From positions 1 to 25,676 of the forward strand of contig CAKRHR010000041.1 in assembly GCA_934339005.1 (NCBI GenBank): 25,676 nt of DNA, in the 5' to 3' direction. Each line of letters opens with the position of its first letter. Within the stretch, counting starts at the first letter, position 1. The notes beneath the pieces are model-generated. The model made no database searches. It had not been told where the DNA came from and saw only the letters and a list, made by a program, of their open reading frames with translations. Shown one piece after another: positions 6,588 to 15,527 of this stretch. Source of the DNA: an uncultured Catenibacillus sp. GTDB taxonomy: Bacteria > Bacillota > Clostridia > Lachnospirales > Lachnospiraceae. The translations under genes and the position numbers were made by a program.

Positions 6588-7496
6588 ATGAAAACAAGAA
6601 AAAATATTATCGCAGCACTTACACTCTGCACAGCATTATCACTGGCCGCTTGTTCAGGCAAAAACACTGCAGCAGACAACACAAAAGATACAACTTCTGT
6701 ATCTGAATCAACAGACTCCGGCAAAGATTTAAATGCAACACTTGATGATTTATATCAGCAGGAAAATGAGATTTTTGCAGAACATGCAGATGAATGGGAC
6801 AAAGTGTTTGGTGCAGCAAACAAAGCTGATGCTGACCCAAGCGGAAATTATGCAGATTATCTTACTGCTACAGTTGAAGCAAACAAAGACAGCTTCACAG
6901 ATGAAGAACTTAAAACAATTAATGAAGACATTGAAACAATCCGCGGTATCGAAGAACAGATCGCAGAAATCGAAAGCAAACTTGACAGTACCGGGGATTC
7001 AAGTACTGATGACAGCTCAGACCCTACAATTCCTTTCAAAGATTTCACGGCAAAAGATTATGACGGCAATGATGTTGATGACAGCCTTTTTTCTAACAAT
7101 GCTGTGACAGTTTTAAATTTCTGGTTCACAGGTTGTAAACCTTGCGTTGCAGAGTTATCAAAACTGAACGAATTAAATGATGCAATCAAGCCAATGGGTG
7201 GCGAAGTTGTAGGCATTAATACAGAAACTTTCGATGGTAACGAATCCGCAATTGAAGAAGCAAAGAGCGTTCTTGAAAGCCAGGGTGCCAAATACCGTAA
7301 CCTTTCAATCGCTTCTGATTCCGCTATAGGTGAATATGCTTCTGAAATCATGGCATTCCCTACAACAATCCTTGTAGACAGAAATGGCAATATTGTAGGC
7401 GAACCATTCCTTGGAGGCATTGATAACCAGGAAAATTATGATGCCCTTATGGCACAGATCCAGTCTGTAATTGACGCTGACAGCGCTAATAAATAA
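6588..7496 (+). CDS. TlpA/redoxin-type thioredoxin-fold lipoprotein
   Basis: An exported thiol-redox protein held on the outer face of the membrane. The signal peptide ends in lipobox LAAC with C22 as the lipidated residue. Residues 23-145 form an acidic, Ser/Thr/Asp-rich and partly helical stretch with no recognised domain. From about 148 a TlpA/AhpC-TSA-like fold begins, with active site WFTGCKPC (C183, C186) and the cis-proline in FPTT (P258). Such proteins reduce disulfides of partner proteins or haem-ligand cysteines. No CcdA/DsbD gene is nearby, and the upstream polyferredoxin is the likely electron source, although this is inference. A strong AAAGGAGA site precedes the ATG, 22 bases after the upstream stop. 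Confidence 0.9.
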   Translation: MKTRKNIIAALTLCTALSLAACSGKNTAADNTKDTTSVSESTDSGKDLNATLDDLYQQENEIFAEHADEWDKVFGAANKADADPSGNYADYLTATVEANKDSFTDEELKTINEDIETIRGIEEQIAEIESKLDSTGDSSTDDSSDPTIPFKDFTAKDYDGNDVDDSLFSNNAVTVLNFWFTGCKPCVAELSKLNELNDAIKPMGGEVVGINTETFDGNESAIEEAKSVLESQGAKYRNLSIASDSAIGEYASEIMAFPTTILVDRNGNIVGEPFLGGIDNQENYDALMAQIQSVIDADSANK

Positions 7497-7523
7497 TATA
7501 TAACCTTCTTAAAAACTCCCCCA

Positions 7524-7560
7524 ATATCAACCGGCAATGTTTAACATTGCCGGTTGATAT
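7524..7560. terminator. 17-bp hairpin between convergent genes
   Basis: Perfect inverted arms at 7524-7540 and 7544-7560 enclose a three-base loop. The hairpin lies 28 bases past the lipoprotein stop, and its right arm and loop coincide with the last six codons and stop of the minus-strand gene. On the minus strand it is followed by GGGGGAGTTTTT, a delayed U-run; on the plus strand there is no U-run. It probably ends at least one of the two transcripts. Confidence 0.55.
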
Positions 7561-8830
7561 CTGCACGGTCAATCATAACATTCAAAATTTCGGTATCTGT
7601 ACTACGCATACCGACACGTCCGATATAACCCATACTCTTAATTGTTTCTTCGATATCATTTTTGATAATACCTTCACCCGGAAGAAAACTTTTATTCTGG
7701 ATACTCAACTGAAAAGCCATAAGTGCAGCATTTACAGAAGATGCGATTTTGGCAGCGCAGGATGGTTTTGCACCGTCACAGACAATACCTCCTACATTAC
7801 CAAGTGTATTAATAATCGTCAAGGATACCTGCTGATATGTACCCCCATACATATAGGTGATGCCTGCACCGGCACCACAGGCAGCACTGACTGCACCGCA
7901 ATATGCAGAAAGGCTTCCAATATAATGTTTCTGATGAATCGCGATCAGATTGCTGACAACTAATGAACGACATAATTTTTCATGAGAAACTTCCCACTCC
8001 TGCGCATATACAATAACAGGCAGTGACACTGTCATTCCCTGATTACCGCTTCCTGAATTGATCACGACCGGCATGGAACATCCACCCATACGTGCATCAC
8101 TTCCGGCAGCCGCTCTGGCACATGCTCTTGTTGTTACATTTTTACTCCATACATGCATCAATGTTTTACCAATCTGAGCACCATAGTTATTGTCAAGTCC
8201 TTCCTGCGCAATCGCAGAATTCAGACGAATCTGACGATCAATGATTGGCTGGACATCTTCCATACGGACCTGGTCTGCAAAATCCAAAATATCTTTGACT
8301 GTCAGTTTGGATTTGTCTACAGAAGTCTTGTTTTCTAATTTGTAAGGATTATCCAAAATTACCTCACCATCTTTTTCGATTCTGGTAATATTCGTGTGTC
8401 GATGTTCAATCGTAACAGACGCACAGTGTTCGCCGCTGGTAACTTTCGCTGTAATATAAAGATTATCAACACCTTCAATCAATGAACATGAACAGATATG
8501 CTGACTGATCAATTCTCGCGTTCTGGCAATATCTTCACCTGTAACTTCACTTAATACTTCAAGTTCCTTATCCGGATTTCCTCCGACTACACCAAGCACT
8601 GCTGCAACATCTATGCCTTTTAATCCTCCTGAATTTGGAACTGTAACACCCTTAACATTTTTTATGATATTGCCACTGAGCTGCATCTCAATAGTTTCCG
8701 GCAATTCACCAAGTATCTGGCGTGCTTTTGCTGCCGTGTATGCAATCGCAATCGGTTCTGTACATCCAAGTGCAGGTACAAGTTCCTGTGAAAGAATATT
8801 TAAATAATTATCATATAATGCAGAATCCAT
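7541..8830 (-). CDS. UPF0597 family protein, cysteine desulfidase/serine dehydratase-like
   Basis: The 429-residue sequence starts with the family signature ELVPALGCTEPIAIAY (16-31) and contains SGSGNQG (259-265), AYCGAVSAACGAGAGI (309-324) and VCDGAKPSCAAKIA (350-363). Members include E. coli YhaM/CyuA and archaeal L-cysteine desulfidase, cytosolic iron-sulfur enzymes that release sulfide, ammonia and pyruvate from L-cysteine. C311, C351 and C358 resemble the cluster ligands of the related bacterial L-serine dehydratases. Substrate preference cannot be read from sequence, so serine or another beta-substituted amino acid remains possible. No strong ribosome binding site precedes the ATG, but the N-terminus fits the family. 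The 150-base gap upstream holds no promoter I can assign firmly. Confidence 0.88.
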   Translation of the reverse strand: MDSALYDNYLNILSQELVPALGCTEPIAIAYTAAKARQILGELPETIEMQLSGNIIKNVKGVTVPNSGGLKGIDVAAVLGVVGGNPDKELEVLSEVTGEDIARTRELISQHICSCSLIEGVDNLYITAKVTSGEHCASVTIEHRHTNITRIEKDGEVILDNPYKLENKTSVDKSKLTVKDILDFADQVRMEDVQPIIDRQIRLNSAIAQEGLDNNYGAQIGKTLMHVWSKNVTTRACARAAAGSDARMGGCSMPVVINSGSGNQGMTVSLPVIVYAQEWEVSHEKLCRSLVVSNLIAIHQKHYIGSLSAYCGAVSAACGAGAGITYMYGGTYQQVSLTIINTLGNVGGIVCDGAKPSCAAKIASSVNAALMAFQLSIQNKSFLPGEGIIKNDIEETIKSMGYIGRVGMRSTDTEILNVMIDRADINRQC

Positions 8831-8955
8831 TTTAATATACTGCTACACTTAAGTTTATTAAGTCATTCGGTAGCTTTTCCTTTCGTTTACTGTTTAATGT
8901 ATTTTTATTTATAATATACTACCAATCTCTCTGCTTCTGTTTTCATCTGTGCTGC

Positions 8956-8989
8956 AACTTCATCTATTTAGAAACTTCATCTATTTAGA
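8956..8989. repeat. Tandem 17-bp duplication at the hybrid kinase stop codon
   Basis: AACTTCATCTATTTAGA occurs twice without a gap (8956-8972 and 8973-8989). The second copy contains the TAG stop of the minus-strand kinase and its last codons; the first lies just beyond the gene. It looks like a recent slippage duplication with no coding effect. Confidence 0.85.
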
Positions 8990-10972
8990 ACTGGTACACA
9001 CAAAAATCTGCTTTTTAATTTGCTCAGCTGACAATGGTTTTGCAATATGAGCATTCATTCCTGCATCAAAACAAGCCTGCTTATCATCACGAAAAGCATT
9101 TGCGGTCATCGCAAGAATCGGAATTGTTTTTGCGTCCGGATGATTTAACATTCTGATACGTCTTGTAGCCTCAAGCCCATCCATCACCGGCATCATTATA
9201 TCCATAAAGATATAATCAAATGTTCCCGGCTCTGACTTTTCAAAAATTTCAACAGCTTCCTTTCCATTTTCTGCTGTTTCTATCACAAGACCTTCTTCCT
9301 CAAGCATTGCTCTGGCAATTTCCAGATTAATATCATTATCCTCTACCACAAGTGCTTTTTTGCCTGTAACATCAATACACAAAACATTTTCATCATTTAC
9401 TATTTCCCGGGCATTTTTGTCTATTTCAAATGGTATCCTGACAGTAAATGTCGTGCCGACATTTTCCTCACTTTCCAGTGTGATCGTACCATTCATCAAT
9501 TCAACAATATCTTTTACAATAGAAAGACCAATGCCGGTGCCACTATAACCTGTCGTTGTTTCTTTTCCTTCTCTTGAAAATGGTTCAAATGCATGTTTTT
9601 GAAATTCTTCACTCATCCCCATGCCGGTATCTGAACAAACAAATTCATAAACTGCTATATCTTCATCACTTGAGATTTCTGTAGCATATACAGTCACTGT
9701 CCCTTTCTTTTTATTATATTTAATTGCATTTGAGGCCAAATTCAGCAATACCCTGTTTAAATACACTTCACTTCCGATTAATTTTTTATGGATCAGTGTA
9801 CTCATATCTTTACCGCCTTTAAAATGAATATCATATTCATCAGCATTGGCATGTATAAGCGCAACAACCCTAAGAAGAAGTTTGGCTAAATCAAATGGCG
9901 CATGCTCCAGCACTAAAGTTTCCGATTCAATCTTGCTGACATCTAAAATATTGTCCAGCAGCGATTTTAAATAATCCAGTGAAATCATTACCTTATTCTT
10001 GCAATCCATCTGTTTTTCTTCATCGCCCTTATACTTATCGCACATATTGATCATACCGATAATGCCATTTAAAGGAGTTCTGATATCATGACTCATACGC
10101 TTTAAAAAATCTGTCTTGACATTATTTGCTCTCTCTGCTTCTATCAGTGCTTTCTTTAAAGTAACATTTTCAGAAATATCGAGGAATATCGTAATACTCG
10201 TTCGTTTTCCATTTGATGTGTAAACAATCTCTGATTTCGCAAGCACCGGTGTCATATTGCCTTCTTTATCTGGAATTAAACACTCATAATCAATCTTATC
10301 ATCCTTGTAACGCATATCCATCAGCTTCTTCATCACATCCGGATTTAAATATGAAATCCTGCCAATGATTTTTCCAAGATTCTCCTGTGCTTCATCTAAA
10401 TTCTTAACCCCATAAATACGCATAGCTTCTGCATTCATATGAACAATTTCATGCTCCGGAAGTGTGTATGAGAGGATACCGACACTGATCGTATCGAGAA
10501 GCTCCTGAAAATAAGAATTCTGATTTTTATTCTCATCTTTTAACTGTTGATTTTGCTGAAGCAAACAATCCTCCAAAAGTCTGTCCTTCTCAAAATGGAC
10601 AACATTTGTTGCTTCCTGATGATATCCGACAATTCTGATCGTGGCATCTGGAGAAGCAATTTTATGACCTGTACAACGCACATAAATAAGTCCGTTTTCG
10701 GGATGCATATAGCGATAGATAATATCTGCTTCATGTGTTTTTAATTCTTCAAGATAATCTAAAAAGCATTGTTTTTCCTGAGGATGAATATGTACTGCTA
10801 CAAAATCATAACATGCTTCCGGTGTTATAGCATCAGCCGTTCCGAGTAGCGCATCTGAAATTTCATCTGTATACAATCGTGGAGGTTTGCCTTCTTCATA
10901 TTCATATTTCCAAAACCCCGAATTTCCTGACTCGAAATATGCTTCAATATCCTTATTACTTAGTTTTTTCAT
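8981..10972 (-). CDS. Soluble hybrid sensor histidine kinase
   Basis: A 663-residue phosphorelay protein with no membrane helix, so it should sense a cytoplasmic signal. Order: a PAS-like N-terminal domain (about 10-122, with a PAC-like IYRYMHPENGLIYVRC end), a short coiled linker (125-155), a second PAS domain (about 153-270), HisKA with MSHDIRTP and H295, the ATPase domain with N box around N415, DTGMGM (448-453) and GYSGTGIGLSIV (475-486), then a receiver domain with ED (544-545), phospho-acceptor D591 in FMDIMMPVMDG and K645 in AKPLS. No Hpt or DNA-binding output domain is present, so another protein must finish the relay. GAGGG stands 7 bases before ATG. It follows the acyltransferase gene by 49 bases on the same strand and may be co-transcribed with it. 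Confidence 0.93.
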   Translation of the reverse strand: MKKLSNKDIEAYFESGNSGFWKYEYEEGKPPRLYTDEISDALLGTADAITPEACYDFVAVHIHPQEKQCFLDYLEELKTHEADIIYRYMHPENGLIYVRCTGHKIASPDATIRIVGYHQEATNVVHFEKDRLLEDCLLQQNQQLKDENKNQNSYFQELLDTISVGILSYTLPEHEIVHMNAEAMRIYGVKNLDEAQENLGKIIGRISYLNPDVMKKLMDMRYKDDKIDYECLIPDKEGNMTPVLAKSEIVYTSNGKRTSITIFLDISENVTLKKALIEAERANNVKTDFLKRMSHDIRTPLNGIIGMINMCDKYKGDEEKQMDCKNKVMISLDYLKSLLDNILDVSKIESETLVLEHAPFDLAKLLLRVVALIHANADEYDIHFKGGKDMSTLIHKKLIGSEVYLNRVLLNLASNAIKYNKKKGTVTVYATEISSDEDIAVYEFVCSDTGMGMSEEFQKHAFEPFSREGKETTTGYSGTGIGLSIVKDIVELMNGTITLESEENVGTTFTVRIPFEIDKNAREIVNDENVLCIDVTGKKALVVEDNDINLEIARAMLEEEGLVIETAENGKEAVEIFEKSEPGTFDYIFMDIMMPVMDGLEATRRIRMLNHPDAKTIPILAMTANAFRDDKQACFDAGMNAHIAKPLSAEQIKKQIFVCTSSK

Positions 10973-11021
10973 CCCCGTACCCTCATTCTTTATTCTTATT
11001 CATTCAATACCCATTAAAATT

Positions 11022-12047
11022 TTATATATCAGTCTTTTTGATGACTTTGCCATACCATTTCAGTGGTTTCCCAAACATCGGAAAAGCCAGAACAATACAC
11101 AATAACAGTGCGCATACACCCCACACATATATTGCTGCATTCCCGATCATATCAGACATTTTCCAATACAGTCCTATATAAGTCAATATATACAATATCG
11201 GCCGATGGAAAAAGTATATCTGCATTGTATGCTGCCCCATCATATTTAAAACAGGTAATCGGCGGTTTGGCACAATTGCCATAACAGCGATTGAAACGAT
11301 TACACTGATCACATAAGCAATTAATCTATACAATGGTGCAAAATAATAGCTTACATCTACTCTATTATACGGATTTCTTCCTGTAAACAGTTCCCTGAAA
11401 ATATAATAATCATCCAAATGGCATACACACACATACACAAGTGCTGCCAGAACAATGATGCCAACAATACGCACCCACATTTGTCTGGCAAATTTTTGTA
11501 TACGCTCAATTCCGATTATCCAACCCAACACAAAAAATGGATAAAACACAATCACACGGGATATCTGGCAAAAATCCTCCAGCGTACTGTCAAAACCGGC
11601 GATCAACGCTAAGATTATACCAAACGACAGTAACCATATTTTATTAAATCCTTTTAGTACATATGATAATAAATAGAAAACTGCCAAAGCAAATAAATAC
11701 CACGGAATTTCAGAATCACTAAACAGCGAAAAATCCGGTTCTTTCCCGCCAATTGACCGTATCACAAAAATAATAATTTTCAAAATAACATACAGGCTGA
11801 AAAGTTCTATAACTCTTTCCTTTAATTTCTTTTTATCATTAATCACATGCTCACACATGCAACCATTAGTGAATAAAAATAATGGCATGTGAAACGAATA
11901 AATAAAAATCCAGATGCCTTTGGCTGCTGTAACATCCTTATCAATGCCCACCTGCATAAAATGTCCCAGAACCACACAAAAAATCAGCAGCCCTTTCAGA
12001 TAATCAAACCATATATTTCTTGATGTCTTTTTTTCCTGTCTAAACAT
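11022..12047 (-). CDS. Acyltransferase 3 family membrane protein
   Basis: A multi-pass integral membrane protein of 341 residues with about ten hydrophobic segments. The N-terminal FDYLKGLLIFCVVLGHF contains the conserved H29 of the acyltransferase-3 (PF01757) family, and IYSFHMPLFLFTNG (49-62) is the second signature; GQHTMQIYFFHRP near residue 270 resembles the fucose-4-O-acetylase subgroup. Members move acetyl or succinyl groups from cytoplasmic CoA to sugars of wall polymers or exopolysaccharides. No glycosyltransferase gene is in the window, so the acceptor is unknown. It lies 59 bases downstream of the solute-binding protein gene, in the same direction, and may belong to its transcription unit. 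The ribosome binding site is weak. Confidence 0.85.
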   Translation of the reverse strand: MFRQEKKTSRNIWFDYLKGLLIFCVVLGHFMQVGIDKDVTAAKGIWIFIYSFHMPLFLFTNGCMCEHVINDKKKLKERVIELFSLYVILKIIIFVIRSIGGKEPDFSLFSDSEIPWYLFALAVFYLLSYVLKGFNKIWLLSFGIILALIAGFDSTLEDFCQISRVIVFYPFFVLGWIIGIERIQKFARQMWVRIVGIIVLAALVYVCVCHLDDYYIFRELFTGRNPYNRVDVSYYFAPLYRLIAYVISVIVSIAVMAIVPNRRLPVLNMMGQHTMQIYFFHRPILYILTYIGLYWKMSDMIGNAAIYVWGVCALLLCIVLAFPMFGKPLKWYGKVIKKTDI

Positions 12048-12106
12048 ATAACTATCTCTCTTTGCCTTTTCTTCGGTTTTCGCCTTAATTGCCTATCTGT
12101 GCCATT

Positions 12107-13315
12107 TTAATGCGCCGGCATTTCAACTCTTTTCGGTATACCCTCATCATTAATTTTAAAGTAATACACCGATGTCAGTTTATTACCTTTAATCCACTGA
12201 TAATCGCCCTGAATACCATGTTGCACGGAGGAATTATAGAACCAGTCAGCGATGGATTTTTTTTCTTCCTTGAGGTTTAAAACTTCCGGCGAGAGGTTAA
12301 GCTCTTCTATGCATGCTTTCCAGGCATAAACTACATTATACATTTCTGAAACAATACAGCTTCCCGGAACATTGCCATCGTGGTCCTTTTTGTAGGCTTC
12401 CAGCAGCTTCTGCCATTCTTCCCCTTTATAGTCACAGTCAAATTTATTCCAGATATATGTACCACTTAATTGTTCGCGATATTCCTGGATCAAAGGTATC
12501 TCGTAGCCTGCAAATGAAGCCGTAAATCGTCTGCCCTCCGTGATGCCACGCTGTCGCATTTCCGACACAAATTTCACATAATTTTCTGTCCGGGCTAAAA
12601 TAATATAACCGTCCGCATTTGTATTTAATGCTTCAACCACTGCATTTAATCCATTGTTTAATGTCGCATCAATTTCGATTACTCTCAATAACTTCATATC
12701 CAGTTCTGTCAATTTATCCTGAAGTAAATCTGCCGTTTCCATCTGAGAACTTTCGCCCTTATTAATCACAATCACAACGTTTTCAATATCCGGATTGAGT
12801 TCTTTCCAGATATCAATCGCCGCAATTTCACCTGTTGTGGAATCGCTCATGTATGAAATACCATAAGGCGCCGACTGTTCCCGGACAGATTCAAAAGAAT
12901 ACGTTGCAACATCTGGTGTGCCGCTTTCCCTGATAATATCAGCAATCGCTGCTGTACCGTTTGAATCCACCGGACCGATTAAAAACCGCTGTGTCTTCAC
13001 TAATTTTTCAACAATATCTTTGCTGCGGTTTTTATTAAATTCCGAATCGTAAAACGTCGTGTGCACAGGAACACCATTGATACCACCGGCAGCATTAATC
13101 TCATCCACCGCATAATCAATCGCCCACTGCGCACTCTCACCCAGATAGTAGATTTCTCCGGACAGCGGTAAGATGGCAGGAAGTTCGTATACAACTTCTT
13201 TATTTTCCATTTTCTGATTTTCATGTACTTTGTAAATACCCAAAGCTACACCTGCAATCAATACAAGCAGAATAACGACACTACCTGTTATCATAATAAC
13301 TTTTTTATTTTTCAT
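12107..13315 (-). CDS. Membrane-tethered branched-chain amino acid-type solute-binding protein
   Basis: Residues 8-28 form one uninterrupted hydrophobic helix after a Lys-rich start, with no lipobox cysteine, so the protein is probably anchored by this helix. The rest is a type I periplasmic-binding fold of the LivJ/AmiC group (Peripla_BP_6): LPLSGEIYYLGESAQWAI (49-66), DEINAAGGINGVPV (71-84) and FLIGPVDSNGTAA (111-123). No ABC permease or ATPase genes adjoin it. Its ATG overlaps the kinase stop as TAATG, which indicates coupled synthesis with the sensor kinase. I therefore read it as a ligand-binding accessory of the kinase, not a transport component. The ligand is probably an amino acid or a small amide, but this is a guess from the family. 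Confidence 0.88.
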   Translation of the reverse strand: MKNKKVIMITGSVVILLVLIAGVALGIYKVHENQKMENKEVVYELPAILPLSGEIYYLGESAQWAIDYAVDEINAAGGINGVPVHTTFYDSEFNKNRSKDIVEKLVKTQRFLIGPVDSNGTAAIADIIRESGTPDVATYSFESVREQSAPYGISYMSDSTTGEIAAIDIWKELNPDIENVVIVINKGESSQMETADLLQDKLTELDMKLLRVIEIDATLNNGLNAVVEALNTNADGYIILARTENYVKFVSEMRQRGITEGRRFTASFAGYEIPLIQEYREQLSGTYIWNKFDCDYKGEEWQKLLEAYKKDHDGNVPGSCIVSEMYNVVYAWKACIEELNLSPEVLNLKEEKKSIADWFYNSSVQHGIQGDYQWIKGNKLTSVYYFKINDEGIPKRVEMPAH

Positions 13316-14745
13316 TATTCCACCGCCTCTAATTCAAACCAGAAAGTGCTTCCCTGTCCGACTTCACTCTCTACACCGTATTTTGCATCATGGATTTTTA
13401 GTATCTGGCTGGCAATATTTAACCCCAGCCCGGTACCTGTTTTATTATTGCCATAAGGATCCACCTTATAATACCTGTCCCAAATATATGCCAGGTGTTC
13501 TTTTTCAATACCTGGGCCGTAATCCTTCACTTCCAGCCGTACAATATTTTTCTCCGATGTCAGTATCAGTTCTATTTTTTTCTCATTGACTGAAAACTTC
13601 TCCGCATTTGTCATAAAATTCTCAATCACTCTGTAAATCAGTTTCTGGTCCGCGCACACAAACGCCCGCTCTGCCACCTTTGCCTCAATAATAAATTCAT
13701 CCTGCTGATGCCGCATCTCAAATGTTGCTACGACATCCTGAATCAGTACGGATAAATTAAACCGGGTCTTTTCAACCTGAAGCACTCCGGACTGCAGCTT
13801 CGCCAAATCCATAAAATCTGTAATCAGCGTACTCATTTTGTCAACTTCACTCTGAATGCGTTCAAGATGCACAGCTCTTTTTTGGGGATTATCCCCAGAC
13901 ATTGTCTGTATCATTTCTGTATACATCTTAATAACTGTCAGCGGCGTCCGCATGTCATGTGAAATATTGGCAATAAACTCTTTTCGCATCTGCTCGGTTT
14001 CATTAAATTCCTTCGCAGCAAGACCGAGTGTATCTGATAATTTGCGTACCTCGTAACAACCTTCATCTGAAAATGTCACATCGTAATCACCCTCGGCAAG
14101 TTTCCCCGCTTTCTCCGTCAGGCGATGAATCGGTTTTGTGATGACTCTAGTAATCATATAGGATAAAACCGAGGCAATAAGCAAAATGACGATAAATGCA
14201 TAAATCACCCGCCGGCCAAACATTACAAGCAAATGATCTACACTGATTAATGATTTGCAAAAAATCATCACCTGTCTTGAGCCTTCAATATTTGCAATAA
14301 CCATGGCATGCACAACCCATTCACTGTTTTCGGAAGCATTTTCCACACGATATGTATATTCTCCGCCATTGTCATCCAGTAATTCAAATATATTTTCATC
14401 TATCAGATATGAAAATATATCCTGCTCTTTCTCCTCAGAATCCACAGTTGTATACAGGGTTTCGCCTGTTTTTTCATCTAAAATCTGTATCAGGCAATTC
14501 CCTCCACTGGCAATGACACTCAAATGCTCGTAAAATTCATCTGATGTATACTGCTCCATCGCCTGCCACATCATTCGGTCGATATCTTCGATATTTTCAT
14601 TTGTATAATTCAATCGAACTGAGCTTGATAAAATGAGCCAGAATAAAATGGTAATCAGCGCAGTTAATGCTGTAAATGAAATCCACATCTGAAAACTCAG
14701 ATGCGAAAAGAAATTTTTATGCTTCAAATTTATACCCCGCTCCAC
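13315..14745 (-). CDS. Membrane sensor histidine kinase with large extracytoplasmic domain
   Basis: Sensor of the pair with the regulator upstream. Transmembrane helices lie at about 21-40 and 178-198, with an extracytoplasmic domain of about 137 residues between them; a HAMP domain follows (199-250). The HisKA box ISHDMRTP carries H263; the ATPase domain has ENFMTNAEKF (375-384), KDYGPGI (407-413) and GTGLGLNIA (437-445). Total length is 476 residues if started at the GTG at 14745, which has no ribosome binding site. A TTG at 14727 (six codons later, before KHKNFF) has GGGG about 7 bases upstream and may be the true start. The gene overlaps the regulator gene by up to 29 bases, and the following binding-protein gene begins on its stop codon. 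Confidence 0.92.
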   Translation of the reverse strand: MERGINLKHKNFFSHLSFQMWISFTALTALITILFWLILSSSVRLNYTNENIEDIDRMMWQAMEQYTSDEFYEHLSVIASGGNCLIQILDEKTGETLYTTVDSEEKEQDIFSYLIDENIFELLDDNGGEYTYRVENASENSEWVVHAMVIANIEGSRQVMIFCKSLISVDHLLVMFGRRVIYAFIVILLIASVLSYMITRVITKPIHRLTEKAGKLAEGDYDVTFSDEGCYEVRKLSDTLGLAAKEFNETEQMRKEFIANISHDMRTPLTVIKMYTEMIQTMSGDNPQKRAVHLERIQSEVDKMSTLITDFMDLAKLQSGVLQVEKTRFNLSVLIQDVVATFEMRHQQDEFIIEAKVAERAFVCADQKLIYRVIENFMTNAEKFSVNEKKIELILTSEKNIVRLEVKDYGPGIEKEHLAYIWDRYYKVDPYGNNKTGTGLGLNIASQILKIHDAKYGVESEVGQGSTFWFELEAVE

Positions 14746-15403
14746 GATGTGTCACAATAAATTTTCGATATTCACCAAGAGAATGTCTCAGCATCTTAAT
14801 ATGTGTGTCCACGGTACGGTCATCACCGACAAAATCATATCCCCAGACTTTGTCCAGTAATTCATCTCTGGAAAATACGATATCTTCATGCTGTGCCAGA
14901 AAAAATAATAAATCATACTCTTTAGGTGTCATCGCGATGCGCTCGCCGTCAATCTCGACTCTGCGCCCTGAAATATTTAACACAAGGCCGTCAAATACCA
15001 GCGTGCTCTTTTTTGATGCACCCAAAAGCTCTTTTTCGTGTCTTCGCACCACAACATTCACTCTTGCCATTAATTCCTTCAGAGAAAATGGTTTGACAAC
15101 GTAATCTTCAACCCCAAGTTCAAAACCATAGAGTTTATCATATTCTTCGCCCTTTGCCGATAGCATGATTACCGGAATATCCTTGAATTGTTTTATTTTT
15201 TTATAGGCTGAAAATCCATCGATTTTGGGCATCATAATATCCAGGATGATTAAATCATAATCTTCATCCTGGCATTTCCGGATAGCTTCCAATCCATCAC
15301 AGGCCTCTGCGACTTCATATCCTTCAAATTCTGCAAATTCCTGGATACCGCTTCGGATTGCCGCCTCATCATCTACAATCAGTATCTTTTTCATTACCTT
15401 CAT
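14717..15403 (-). CDS. OmpR/PhoB-family response regulator
   Basis: A 228-residue DNA-binding regulator. The receiver domain has acidic residues DDE (11-13), phospho-acceptor D55 in ILDIMMPKIDG and K104 in VVKPF. The winged-helix domain (about 130-227) ends with VDTHIKMLRHSL and RGAGYKFEA, the VanR/PhoP-like form. It heads a run of same-strand genes: kinase, tethered binding protein, acyltransferase, hybrid kinase. The annotated start is the first of two close ATGs; the second, three codons on, has AAGGG at better spacing (9 bases). A TTGCAT-17-TACAAT promoter lies 38-66 bases upstream of the first ATG. Confidence 0.94.
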   Translation of the reverse strand: MKVMKKILIVDDEAAIRSGIQEFAEFEGYEVAEACDGLEAIRKCQDEDYDLIILDIMMPKIDGFSAYKKIKQFKDIPVIMLSAKGEEYDKLYGFELGVEDYVVKPFSLKELMARVNVVVRRHEKELLGASKKSTLVFDGLVLNISGRRVEIDGERIAMTPKEYDLLFFLAQHEDIVFSRDELLDKVWGYDFVGDDRTVDTHIKMLRHSLGEYRKFIVTHRGAGYKFEA

Positions 15404-15440
15404 CCCTTGTTTTTAATATTCCTTTTATAATCTCAAAAAT

Positions 15441-15469
15441 ATTGTAACGAATTTATGGATTTTATGCAA
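15441..15469 (-). promoter_or_regulatory. Predicted promoter of the second two-component operon
   Basis: On the minus strand TTGCAT (15469-15464) and TACAAT (15446-15441) are 17 bases apart, each one or two bases from consensus, shortly upstream of the response regulator gene. Confidence 0.55.
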
Positions 15470-15527
15470 CATTTCAGGGGAAATTGTATTTTATATATTT
15501 AAAGCATACTTTGTATCTGTCCGCAGC

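Noticed and set aside
7541..8830. Classical L-serine dehydratase alpha subunit
   Set aside because: The cysteine cluster is similar, but the ELVPALGCTEPIA start marks UPF0597/cysteine desulfidase, and no beta subunit is present.
12107..13315. Component of an ABC amino acid importer
   Set aside because: No permease or ATPase gene adjoins, no lipobox exists, and the start is coupled to a sensor kinase stop codon.
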